DNA from: Leucogyrophana mollusca
Lineage: Eukaryota > Basidiomycota > Agaricomycetes > Boletales
Length of the DNA: 64,000 nucleotides
Assembly: GCA_021014945.1 (NCBI GenBank)
Contig: MU266363.1
Location: forward strand, 19,621 to 83,620
Reading direction: 5' to 3'
A program made the position numbers and the translations under genes. Under the pieces are notes generated by a model. That model was not told where the DNA came from, did no database searches, and saw only the letters and a list, made by a program, of their open reading frames with translations. Positions 35,934 through 47,209 of this stretch are shown here, piece after piece (positions within the stretch are counted from its first letter, which is position 1; every line of letters begins with the position of its first letter).

Positions 35934-37434
35934 TCAACCCCACGGCTCATGTCCAATCGCATCGGCAATGACGAGGAGGGGAATCCCTGCTGCCAGTCGA
36001 GTCCTTTCGATCTCTCGAATCAGGTCATCGAACGTACCGTCGACACCCTTTAAGTGCAACGTGCGCAATTGTGGAAGAGGGGGTCGGGATACATCTTCTG
36101 GTGGACCACCGATAGCAGGCGCTGGCGCTGGCAGCAGTTGTCGGAGGAAAGTCCTGCGGAACATTTTTACCCTGGAGTTAATACAAAGCCGCTTTACCGA
36201 CGGAACGTGCGTGTACAGCCAGCCGACATCGTGAGCGTTGACATCGGTCATGCCTAACAGCGTCAGATCTGTCAGCTTGGGAAGTAAGGGCTGAACACCA
36301 CGATGATGAGCGGGACTTGGTGTGATTGGTGATTGGTGATCTTGTCTCGTGGTGAACCACGCCGGGACGGAGACGCAGAATACGAGCTCGAGTTTGGATA
36401 GGTTAGGTAGAGAGAGCCGCTGGAATAGGTAGGTAGTCCTCGAAGGTGAGATGTGGCTCAAGGAGAGCCGTCTGAGTAATGGGAGAGTAGCTGGAGTCAG
36501 GCGGCTGTTGTCCGTTGGGGGATTATCTGACGCCTCGTTGCATAGCGAGAGCTGTTTTAGGGAGCGCAGCATGCCCAATATATCTATGAGTTCTTCCCAG
36601 GATTCGGCGGTCCTCATCACATGGCAAGAGACATGCAGATTCGCTAGAGTGGTGGTGGAGGCTGCTAGTGAACGCCAACATTGAGGGAGGGATTCGCCCA
36701 ACTTCAGAGATATGAGCTGGGGGGCATCGATCTCCATACAAAGTACGTTATCGTGGAACCAGCGCTTGTCCATGAAGCTCGCAAATCCCCTGGATAACTC
36801 AAGCACCTTCAGCTTCGGGGCGGAAGGCAGAGAGGTCGATGAAAGACTCTTGATGACCTCTCGACGAATGAAGTGGTCCCCTGATATGAATTTGAATGTG
36901 GACCAACGGCGGAGGTGCGAAAGAAGCATGGACAGAAGACTGTTGAAAACAGCAATGGAAACTTGGTCGTCGAGCTCGTGAACAATGCGGATGTCTATCG
37001 CGAGATCACCACTCCGCGCTAGGTATGTTCGCACGCGGGCAAATAGCGGCGTGTAATCACGAGCAAATGGTACCACTTCCAACGAGAAGTCAATGTTGAT
37101 AGTGGTCCAGAGCGACGGCGCAGTGAGAGCGATAGCACGCCAGTATCTGCAAACGTGAGATGCAGTGACTTGTACAGGCCTGGTGCGGCTAACGCTTGGT
37201 CAGATGTTTCGTAGGTAGTAGAAGGCATACCGACCTTTCTCGAGTCCTAGTCTTCTTGCCCTCCTTGCGAGTTTCGTGGGTTATTTCCTTGGCGGCCTCG
37301 AAGACGAGCAGCAGCAACTCAGATGGTAGCTGATGTATTGCACAGCTCACTGAGCTGCTCGGCCCCTCGAGATCATCATCAAATGGCACACCCTCAGAAA
37401 CCGGGTGGGGGTGATTTGAAGTCCTGGCTGTCAT
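35934..37434 (-). CDS. F-box / leucine-rich-repeat-like protein
   Basis: Two exons (37434-37235, 37179-35934) give 481 residues. The N-terminus carries an F-box, IHQLPSELLLLVFEAA, at about residue 32, split by the intron from the second half, ASHVCRYWRAIALTAPSLWT, a signature of agaricomycete F-box proteins. The C-terminal 350 residues contain irregular Leu-rich repeats such as LKQLSLCN, LRRLSLSH, LSKLELVF and LRTLHLKGV. It probably serves as a substrate receptor of an SCF ubiquitin ligase; the substrate is unknown. The ATG at 37434 is used because the longer frame begins at a non-ATG codon. It is intact, unlike the F-box remnant at 6-7.4 kb. Confidence 0.83.
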
Positions 37435-37770
37435 CGCTTTGTTTGTGGGGGTCAGCAACTTGAAGTCCCAGCCCAGAAGACACCTACAGAAAGTCTGCCA
37501 AAGCGTTTGACAGTAACAACCTGAAGCTATGGGATCTTGATGGAATCCGAAAGCAGAGTAAAGCGCTCGGCGCTATGGACTATAGTTAGCCGCATCCATA
37601 TATGTCAAACATAGATCGGGACTGTCGCAGGGCGTCGAGAGCTCGAGGGCAGCCATCACTTCACACCCCGCTTCTGTTCCAATTCTGGTCTTGGCTATAG
37701 GACCTTGCTAGGACCGCCAGTGGGCTTTATTTTTTGAACACGTCGCCAGCAATCGTGTATTGGGCAGACA
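37435..37770. promoter_or_regulatory. divergent promoter region
   Basis: 336 bases between the F-box gene and the plus-strand basic protein, with both starts facing outward. No site can be named. Confidence 0.4.
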
Positions 37771-38642
37771 ATGCCTCATAAGCGTGCAAAACGATCTGTT
37801 CGGGAACGAGAAAAGGCCGCAAAGTATGACTCCACAACTTGTTCGGATTAGCACCTACAGCCCTAACTGTCTTCTGCTCCAGAGGCGCGGACCTTCCGCC
37901 AACTCAATCCTCCGCCGATGATATCGTACCGAAATCAGTCGCTCGTATTCTCAATGCTGGGAAGATTAGACAGGAGTACAGAGAGAAGAAACGCAAACAC
38001 GATGGAGATGACAAGAACGTCGGTTCGCAGCAGAAAAAGCGGCGGACTGGCGACGCCGACACCCTTACCGAAGAACTCCCACTCAAGATTCAGCCAGGAG
38101 AAACAATTGCACATTTCAACAAGTGGGTAGCGAATCGTTCGTCCGACAATCCTTTTCTGAATAATGTGTACAGGAGAGTCGAGAGCGGCATGATGCCAGT
38201 TGTTAAATCCGCAATGCAGCGGTCGTCAGCCCAAAGTCGTAAAGCGAAGAAGAGCGAACTGCAAGCCAAAGAAGTAGCCAGTCACACCACAAACAAATCC
38301 AAGAAGGATAAGAACCGGGATCCCAGCCCATCGCAGCCCTCATCCACTAATGCGGCCACAGGCAGCTCTTTAGAGAGGCCCAAGGAGTTCCGAGTGGCTT
38401 CTACCGCCAGCCCCCGACGACTTAATGACATAGCACAAGCCCCGCCTGAGTTCACTAGGCTTCCCCGAGGAGCCGACCAAAAGAGTAGCAAAGTAAAAGA
38501 CAAAACGACAGGAGTGCTAAGTATGGCACAGAAGGCCATGATGGAAGAGGAGAGAGAGAAGGCGATCAGACGCTATAGGGAGTTGAAGGCCAGGAGAATG
38601 CGCAATGATGGTGGCGCGCCGGATGGAGCAGGGGTAGAGTAA
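37771..38642 (+). CDS. basic, probably nucleolar protein, function unknown
   Basis: Two exons (37771-37823, 37883-38642) give 270 residues. The protein is very rich in Lys, Arg, Ser and Gln with clusters such as KKRKHDGDDK and QQKKRR. One more ordered motif, LKIQPGETIAHFNKWV, is followed by a short helix around VKSAMQRSSAQSRKAKK. The C-terminus ends in a long charged helix (EEEREKAIRRYRELKARR). Such composition and the IQPGET..HFN motif recall conserved ribosome-biogenesis accessory proteins, but I cannot assign it to a named family. The start at 37771 is supported by the in-frame intron. Confidence 0.68.
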
Positions 38643-39839
38643 TGAGATGTGGGTTTGGGGTCCACTTATGAGCGGAAATCACAGCATTTCCCTCTCCGCA
38701 AGATGTGTCAGCTGCAAGACTTGCCTCGAGTACGTCAGAAGCTCATGCTACCTCAGGCCGTCTACTTAAATCCTAGACGATCAAGGGCCTTCGCTCGGGT
38801 TTACGCTCGCCTCGCAGCGTTTGCGCGACAAAGCCGCAAGAATTCCACGGGTCAGGTGCATGTTTCGAGCACTGGTACGCGGTACATCACGCTCGTGTAG
38901 TCTTCTCATTATCATGCGTGTAGTTAGGTCGCGCATTGCGATGGGCCCATTGCTTGAGCCCATCTTAATACCCTGTGGTATTTGATTTGCCCAGCTTGGC
39001 CCCAGGCGGTCTATCTTTGTCGCACAGGTGTCGCAAAAGGGTCTCCGATGTCTACACCGTGCTCGAGTGCTACGTATCCGCTGGAGGCGGATGATTGATT
39101 TCCCTTACGCAGTTCGAATCGATACTTTCAGCGCGAAGTGAAACTTCTTTCGAACCCGGGGAGTATGTCTGAGCTCACGGAATCTCCGTCTCTGGCGGTG
39201 ACCCCCCGTGTCCGTGGATGTCCGTTCCTCGACGACACACCAACAATACACAAACAACAATTAACCACACTGGAAGTTCCAGCGACTCGTCAGTACTTCC
39301 ATTCTCGAGTCCCAAAATGGCATGTGCCGTAACTCTAATGTGAGAAAGATGGGTACACCACTCACGATGCATAGCACAGCGCCAAAATGGCAACGCGGAG
39401 CACAAGAACTACACGACAGGTAGGCGCCGAAGTTATTCATATCAATATTTGATCGAGAGCCGCTCCGTAGTGCTTGATGGCCTACCCACCGACCCGACGA
39501 CAGCGTCGGTTACGTCTAGCTCATCCTAGACTGAAACAAGCACGAAGTACCACCGCAGCTCCCGGCGTGATTATAACACATACGAATCGATCTCCTAGAA
39601 GAGAGGGGTTTCGATCGAAATTCATATCTAGAGAGAAGACCTGGGAAGGCCATCTATTGACTCATCCGGCCCAGTCGGGATTCGGGCCAATGCGGTGTGT
39701 CCTGGCGTAGTGCGGCGTGTTCCCATTTTACTTTAAAAACCAGCTTCATGGAGCTTCCCGTTTTCTATCGTGCGCCTCTCTGCCGATTCCTCTCGACCAC
39801 CATTGACTTCGGTGATAGTGGCCGTATATAGTCACTCTC
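38643..39839. other. intergenic, no gene seen
   Basis: About 1.2 kb without a supported gene. It would hold the terminator of the basic-protein gene and the promoter of the transporter gene. Confidence 0.5.
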
Positions 39840-41447
39840 ATGGGCGACGTCGAAAAACAGATCGAAGCGCCTGATCTTCGGGGGCCAAGCATCGACGTCG
39901 GTGCATACGAAAATCTCAACCGGCGCAGCGCCATACAGCCTCCCGACGCCCCATTACTTGCAACGCACTCGGAGGTCATAGATGGGGGTCTCCGAGCGTG
40001 GCTCACGGTCTTCGGGTCGTTTATGGCGCTCTTCTGCTCCTTCGGCCAGATGAACGCCTTTGGGACGTTTCAGTCGTGGTACTCGGACAATCAGCTCAGT
40101 CATCTTTCGCCTTTCACCATTTCATGGATCGGGTCTCTGCAGCTTTGGACTTTCTTTGTAATGGTGCGCTTCGGGTCTCTTTCAACAACGACGTTGAACG
40201 ATCGTTTGACGCCACCGTTTTTTCTTTCAGGGCGGACCCATCGGACGAGCCTTTGACGCTTTCGGGCCTCTCCCCATCATGATTACCGGGACAGTGCTCC
40301 TGATATTGAGTATCATGACGACGAGCATTTCGACGGAGTATTACCAGTATGTATTGTCTCAAGGCGTCCTATTTGGTCTCAGTGTTGGCATGATGTGTGT
40401 GCATCTCCGTGAACCTTGTCCCACGAGCTCACTTCAACTTTTACAGGTTTTACCCCTCCATGGCTTCAGTTTCCACTCATTTCACCAAGTATCGGGCCAC
40501 TGCGCTAGGTATTTCTGCTGCCGGCTCCAGTGTAGGTCAGTACAAAGCGTACTCCCCCCTGCCACCGACTGAAGGATTCGCAGGTGGTGTAGTTTACCCT
40601 ATCCTACTCCGTTATCTGTTTGGCACTATTGGGTTCAACTGGGCTGTCAGAGCTTCGGGACTCGTTTCTGCCGCATGTTGCGCGCTCGCCATTTTAACTG
40701 TGAAAAGTCGCCTGCCTTCTGGGAAGAAGGCTGGTTCCCGGAGCAGCACAAACGTTTTTACCGACAGCCGCTTTATGCTGCTCGTCGCTGGAAGCTTCTT
40801 CGTCTGCCTTGGTATGTCCAGGCGCATTTCATCCACTGCAGTGATGAGTTCAACTGCCCTCACACACAGGATTGTTCACGCCATTCTTCTACATCGTCGA
40901 GTATACTCAAGACCATTCTATCTCCCCCACAATCGCATTCTACGTCCTCTCAGTCATGAACGCTGGAGGCATCTTTGGGCGTATCGTGCCGGCCTGCCTA
41001 TCCGACGTGATCGGTCGATTCAATCTCCTCACTCCCACCGCCTTCTTGTCGGGCCTTTCCTGCCTGGTGTTCTGGATGTTCTCCGAATCGCTAGCTACGG
41101 TCATGAGTTTTGCGGCGGTATACGGGTTTCTGTCGGGTGCATTCATATCCGTCATAACCCCATGTGTTGCGCAAATATCGGACATTCGAGAGATCGGGAC
41201 TCGAATTGGGATTTTGTATACTTTAATATCCCTACCGTGCGTGAGCAGTACCATACCCGCAGTTTCTCTCCTAATTCTGCTCTCACGTAGATCGTTATTC
41301 GGTGGCCCGATCGCAGGCGCTATGCTTCAAGATAATCACTCGTACACCGGAATGATCGCGCTCGCGGGAACGAGCATAATAGTTGGATCGCTGTTCATTT
41401 TGGGCTCGAAGCTGACGGTAGACAAGCGCATATTTGCTAGAGTATGA
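39840..41447 (+). CDS. MFS transporter, monocarboxylate-permease type
   Basis: Six exons (39840-40163, 40231-40394, 40447-40535, 40584-40811, 40870-41236, 41291-41447) give 442 residues. After a hydrophilic N-terminus of about 50 residues, DGGLRAWLTVFGSFMALFCS starts helix 1 as in fungal monocarboxylate-porter (MCT/MCH) members. Other family signs are FGTFQSWY, SWIGSLQLW, GPIGRAFD, YPSMASVSTHFTKYRATALG and, in the second half, AGGIFGRIVPACLSDVIGRFN. Twelve helices are plausible. Fungal relatives import riboflavin, nicotinate or other small acids, so the substrate is open. All five introns are short and GT-AG. Confidence 0.88.
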
Positions 41448-41841
41448 TTCATTATGACCATCACATTCACGATACCTTACGCTGGTCAGGACTTAACGCC
41501 TTCGAGACCTAATTATTTTGTATCTTTATTACATTACAGTAACGATTCGATGGACGGACTGAACGATCGATGTCTAAGGATTTAGTTAAGTTCTGTTTCA
41601 CCGTTCGATATTTGGACAGAATCTATATGAGATGTATTGCAGATGGAAAATTATAAGGGAGCGACGATAGGAGTCAAGCTAGCTCCAGTGGAAGGAAAGA
41701 CGAGGCGACTGCTACGAATTGGGTACGGATGAACAAAGTGCGATAAACAACCAGTGGAAAGAACCAGAAAAGAGAAAGAGGCACAGGCGCAAGCCAGCGT
41801 GGTACTCGAGATATCTGAGAGAATGATATATGTACAGAAAG
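41448..41841. other. intergenic between convergent 3' ends
   Basis: Space between the transporter and EB1 genes. A/T-rich 3' UTR-like sequence is present near 41510-41540; no gene. Confidence 0.5.
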
Positions 41842-42907
41842 CTAGAATGTTTCTTCTTCGTCGATCGGAGCCGCACCCTCGGGCACCTCGAAGCCATCCT
41901 GGAAGTGTTGCAGCGCGTGAGTTGATGATAGGCCGGTCCCGGAACTGTAATCATACCTCAGTAGAGTATAGGATCTTCTGGATTTCTCTAAGGGTCTCAT
42001 CGTCTTTACCCTCAGCCTCCAGCGACTCCATCTGCTGCTGCGCAAGAATTTCGATGTCTCTCAACTACAAGGAATCAATGTTTAGTATCGTGATCGTGTC
42101 ATAAAAGTAGTAAACATGCCTTTGAGAAATAGAAATCCCTTTCCTTCTCTAGCCCTTCCATGTGTGTAGACATTTCACGCAGCTGCGCTTGTAGGGCCTG
42201 AACAGCTTCGTTCGGTTGCGTCGAACCTGCTCTATGGCCACTTATAGGCGTCTTTCCCCCCGATCTCCCGGCACCGACGCCTAAGCTCGCGCTACCACTG
42301 CGTGATCCAGCGAGAGGGGCAATGGTGGCGGGAGAGTCGGTAGGAGCACCACGTCTTCGTGCTACGGGATCGTATCCTTGTCCGCCATAGTTGGAGTCCC
42401 AGAAGCGTTTGATCCACTGCAAGAATTCCAGATTGTCCCTGATCAGAAGCGTAAAGGTCATATCGTCATATTACAGCCCTCAACCGGTATTCAGAGAAGT
42501 ACGCACTGCATCTTGCATTTCACGAGTTTTTCGACAGGTATGGGCTACATGTGAATGGTGAGGTTTAATTACACGAAACAGAAGCAAGAAAACACGCCTT
42601 GTCGATCTTCTTGGCCTTGAACACATTCTGCATGACCTTGAAATTTGCTACGAATTCGTACTCGTGTTTGGCGTTCATCTTGACTCGCTGCATCGGCAGA
42701 TCGCCTGTCAATAAAACACAGCGCGTCAGAAAATAGAAAATCTAAAGGCGATCTACTGATAATCCAGATAGACAAGTACAGACCGTAGATGGAGTCCAAA
42801 ACTTGGCAATACGCCCCGCCAGTACCACACTGCTCAACCTTCGTGTAGTTGAGCTGCAGAAGCTCATTTAGCCAGCTAAGCAGATCCGAGCGTGAAACGG
42901 CAGCCAT
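41842..42907 (-). CDS. EB1/Mal3-type microtubule plus-end binding protein
   Basis: Six exons (42907-42784, 42704-42598, 42544-42507, 42438-42120, 42064-41957, 41898-41842) give 250 residues. The N-terminal calponin-homology domain is clear: [56 protein letters not shown] and [20 protein letters not shown] Gly/Ser/Pro linker leads to a coiled coil and the EB-homology motif [13 protein letters not shown], then an acidic tail ending EETF (in place of the animal EEY/F). The protein tracks growing microtubule ends and recruits CAP-Gly and SxIP partners. Introns 2 and 4 begin with GC, not GT; frame and family motifs require this. Confidence 0.93.
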
Positions 42908-43366
42908 TTATTCGTTAGGACGTCGAGAAGATCGCAACGTTATGGAAGAAAGTAGAAGAAAAAGTCCAAATGGAAGACTTGTAGAAAGACAAGAGGAAGC
43001 GCCACCCACGAAAGCTGTGTGGGCTTTCCCGCTTTTCCTCTTCCGTGCTACACAGCTCCTTCGGCGAAGCTCTGAAGGCCCCACTTTGCCTTTCTTTCCC
43101 TCTTATCATCTTTCTGATAGCGTTACAGCAGTTTTAATATCAAATGCAAGTACTCAAAACTACCATTGCTAGCTTCACCATGGTCTGATTGCAACACCAG
43201 AGATACTCTCACCTTGAAAGCCCCCGAACAGACGAGCTTGTGGATTGCGGAGCGAAAGGTATTACATATGCGTGCATAGGGCATAATGATGTACTTACAG
43301 GATGTAGGTGATCTGAAACGCGTAAAACAACCGCCTGATCTCGTCAACTCGAGGTCAAGCTGTGCC
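42908..43366. promoter_or_regulatory. divergent promoter region
   Basis: 459 bases between the EB1 start and the start of the F-box-like gene. No specific element is recognisable. Confidence 0.4.
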
Positions 43367-44483
43367 ATGTCCAGGAATGCACTGGCTCCTGAGATTTGCA
43401 CCCGACTCGTACATTGGACGCGTCGACACGATCTCCCGACGCTGTGTCGCACGTCTAAATCTTTACAGCGAGAGGCGGAAATCAAACTATACGAGACCAT
43501 CATGTGTGGAAACATTCATGCCACTTATCGCGCATGCGAGTCGATCGTTGGGCAAGGCCGCCTCGGGTCATATGTTCGCTTCTTCTACATCTACCAGGAC
43601 CAACGCCGAAATCAGCGGGAACCTTTTCCTTATCGCTTCTGGCAAATGGTTCAGATTGCTCTTTCAAAGATGCGCTCACTGGAATCCCTGCTCATCAATG
43701 ACCCGGTGTATTACAACACGTGGGTGCTGGGCGATACTCCTCGCATCCCTTTTCAGCTTCGAGAAGCAAGACTTCGCTTTGCCTGGGACTTGCACTTGGT
43801 CAAATTTTTAGAGTCTCAAAACGAATTAAGGAGTCTCTTCATCATTGACGGACCTGAAGACGAAAACGCCTTACAACTCGAGGCGGGGAGCCTGCCCCAG
43901 CTGCGGATTCTTGACGGACCTCTTTCCACTGCGACGGCGCTCGTCTCTGGTTTATGCCCGCTCACCCATGTGCAAATCGCTCTTGATAAGGATTCACGCT
44001 TACTGGCGTTCGTGCCTCGATTATACGCAGTTGCTTCTTCACTCCGGGCATTAAACATTCTCAACATGCCGGAAGAGGTGACTCTTGAGGCTCTGGAAGT
44101 TGTATCATCTATGTGCCCGAATTTGCACCACTTCGGCATATTGCCGTTACCTGTGCCATCCAGCCGAGTAAGGTGCTCTTCTTACTCCTTTCATACTTCG
44201 TTAATAGATCTGTCTGCAGTGCCACAGATTTCATCGTGCCCTCATGGTTATGTATAAACTTCGGACGCTCGAGCTCGACATCGCTAGATGGAGCCCCCAA
44301 CCAACAGGGGCACTTCAACGGGCTCTCACCACTGAACTTCGTGTCTACCGACCTTCTCTTGAATGTGTGTGCTTTTGGATTGGGGCAAATCGTACATTAT
44401 GGGTCCTTGACGGCGACCGTTGGGATTTTCAATCGGAAACGGGGCAGCATCCACAGCTTGATGCTCTCTGGAGGAATGCATAA
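43367..44483 (+). CDS. F-box/LRR-like protein
   Basis: Two exons (43367-44167, 44220-44483) give 354 residues. The N-terminus, NALAPEICTRLVHWTRR followed by LPTLCRTSKSLQREAEIKLY, has the spacing of a divergent F-box. The rest is Leu-rich with repeats such as MRSLESLLIN, LRSLFIIDG and LRALNILNM, and ends with the block LRTLELDIARW ... CVCFWIGANRTLW seen in agaricomycete F-box proteins. An upstream in-frame ATG at 43286 exists, but 43367 sits just before the F-box. Likely an SCF adaptor, but the F-box is weak and binding to Skp1 is inference. Confidence 0.7.
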
Positions 44484-47209
44484 TCAATAGAAGAAACGCA
44501 GTCATAAATATACATTACGTGCTGTAGCGTAATCAGTACTTAGGTGTGTCTTTGTGTTTTTCCGCGCGCTCTTCATGCCTTTTACATGCTGCATGGGTGC
44601 TGACGTAGACTCCGATAACCTCGAGATGTGGATGGATATCATGAAGCTACACAGCATCCGGTCATCATGCTTGCAATAGCAACAAGTCTCCTGAAATAGT
44701 GGGGAAAAGGCCGCACGCATTTGCCAGCGCTTTTCCTCGTGGCTCATGGCATCAACAGAGCGCTTCTCAGGCCCCTGGCGGCTTGCTGCAACAACGTGGA
44801 AACTTGCCAAAACAGGCCTGAACAAAGTTATCTCAAGGGCATCTGTGGAGCCTACGAACACCGCCCGTCCATTTCCCCTTGATCTCTTTGCAGATTTAAC
44901 ACGGGATTTCAACATCATGTTTCTAAGATTCCCGTTGCATGTTCCGTCAACCTGCATCATGCTGTCGGTAATATCCGTCCCTGCAAAGTTACAGTAAGGC
45001 TAGATTCATGTAGTCATCGCCGCTTTCGCAGACTGATTTAAACCATGGATGAGTACTTGAGTACAAGCAATCTACCCGTATAAAATACTCACTCTCATGT
45101 TATACCAACGCTCGTCATCGTCATCCTCAATGGCCAACTCTGACAAGTCGATCTCCTCCAGTTCCTCTGCCTCCTCGCCTCCTCCATCTCTTGTTGCACT
45201 TCCGAGCATGTCTCATTCCTTGGCTGCACTACCCACCATGTCTTCCTTGCCTAAAGATATGCTACACTATGGTAATACCGGTGCTCATAGCAGGGCAAAG
45301 GCGAGTGGATATACGTTCATCCCTTGTAAATGTGTTGATTAAACCCCGCATTGCGTTCATAGATGGAATACGCCCTGCAGCACCAGCAGAGGCAGCAATA
45401 CGCGACCCATCCACAAGCGGATAGATATGTGAGTACCTATCTGCTGAGCTCGCGACACAGGGAGCTGATGAAGTTGCTCCCAGGCATACGACATTCAACG
45501 CACTCCTAGCCCATCGTATCCAGAAGATGCACAGATCACTGTTCGTTCGAGGCAGCACAACGCGAGACAGGTCAGTGTAATATGTTAGATGTGCAACACT
45601 GATGTTGATGGTCGCCGTTGTCTTAGGCACGCGAGCGCAGATAAGGCGCTTCCCACTCCGTCACACCTCAAAAGCAGCGCCATACGTTTAGATGGACCTG
45701 CCACACTATTCTATCACCGGGGACTAATTTTGGAGATTTAACGCTAAATTATACCTTTCCTTTGGGCGGTTCCCGAGATTACATCAAAAGTAGAACTACG
45801 GTCTCGGGCCAGAGATCAGTCGTACAGCATAGGTTAATTATAATGCACAGATACCCCGGAATCCATGTCGTCTAGACACTGATATTAATACATCTCATCC
45901 TGCGTTTCGGATTGCATCTGCTATTCACGGGTGAACGCGTGATTCCACACTCCCACTCCTGGCTCGACGTGAGTACCAGTGTCGGCTGCTCCTGGTAACA
46001 GATCAGTCGTTTCGCGGGCCGTGCGATCTCAGCGGCGTATGATCTCAGCACCTTTTTCAAGCACCTACTCGATGAAGCGACGAGACGGGGATCACTGCCA
46101 ATGGCAAGCTCTAGAACTAAGCCTCAGTCAGAGTCTGACAGGGCGTACGGCCCGAAGTATAGTGACGACATACTTTCTAATCCAATTGTATGGCAGGAAA
46201 CATCACCATGACTCTTGGGGGAGGCAGGTAGGTGTCAAGAGTGACAATGTGTGTGCCACGGTCCGGATGGAACAAGGAATCGCGAGGACACGAGGTGGCT
46301 TCCCCACAGCAGAGATATCCGCGATCGGATGACGCACGCTTCATAATCGACACGCTAGGTGGGGATGGTGATCGAAGCCTGTGGGCCAAGTTTACCCAGC
46401 ATGGGGAAGCCGCAATTATGATCTGGGGTAGAATCTGGGGTGAACGGGAGAACGGAGGGAAGAAACGAAGGGAAGGGAAGGTCAGCCTAAACGTTCAGGC
46501 TACTTTAGACAATCAGTACGTCATCCCACATTGTCTCGATGCGTCACTGCTCATCATCTACGGGGGTAAGAGGAGCTGTTACCCCATGACTGTCCGGAGA
46601 ACTTCGGAGTATTTCAGGAGCTGTCCTCTGGAGACACGCGGATTACTGCCCAAACGGCGTCTTCAGAGTATACGCTGGATACATCGCAGACGATTGGACA
46701 ACGAGTCTAAGGCGAGGCCGCAACCACGCGCAGCAAAGGCTGCGTCCACTCACCCAACACAGATTCAAGCTTGATCGCAGATAAGGAACCGGTACTTTAT
46801 GTTTAAGGGCTAATCTAGGAGGTGCGGGTGGTTGGCGGCGGGCGCACACATATCTTTATGTGGTTGGTGGCGCGTAGAGGCTTCTGGCTAAGTCTTTATG
46901 CACCTACCTACTTGTGATTGCTAGTAACCGCATTCTGAGAGTTGTTTGTACTTGTTAAATTTGAACGCCAATGGCAAACACATGTAAACACTTGCATCAC
47001 AAACAACAGCTGAATTGTGATCAGCACCAACGCCAGCGACCAGGGACCGTCAAGAAAATGTAACAACATAGATATTTGGTGACAAAGAGCAGTTAACCAG
47101 AGCAAAAGAGCGGAAAGAGAGGGTACTAGCAATAAGTGTCCAAGTCCGAAACCTTTTCCCTCCTTGATTATGACAGATAATGTGAGAATAAGCCTTTCGC
47201 GGGTCGCAT
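44484..47209. other. gene-poor stretch with possible small genes
   Basis: No gene is firmly supported over 2.7 kb. A Ser-rich frame starts at ATG 45097 (SSSSSSMANSDKSISSSSSA) and ends in a potential GTAATA donor; further in-frame pieces bounded by AG/GT occur to about 45740, but no single chain is convincing. The plus-strand frame reaching 46774 has only a late ATG and no domain. Confidence 0.4.

Noticed and set aside
44502..44960. 152-residue minus-strand and overlapping plus-strand frames
   Set aside because: No domain, no splice partners, and the two strands compete; left as gene-poor.
46232..46774. 180-residue plus-strand frame
   Set aside because: Opens at a GTG, first ATG five codons later, basic low-information composition and no neighbours to splice with.
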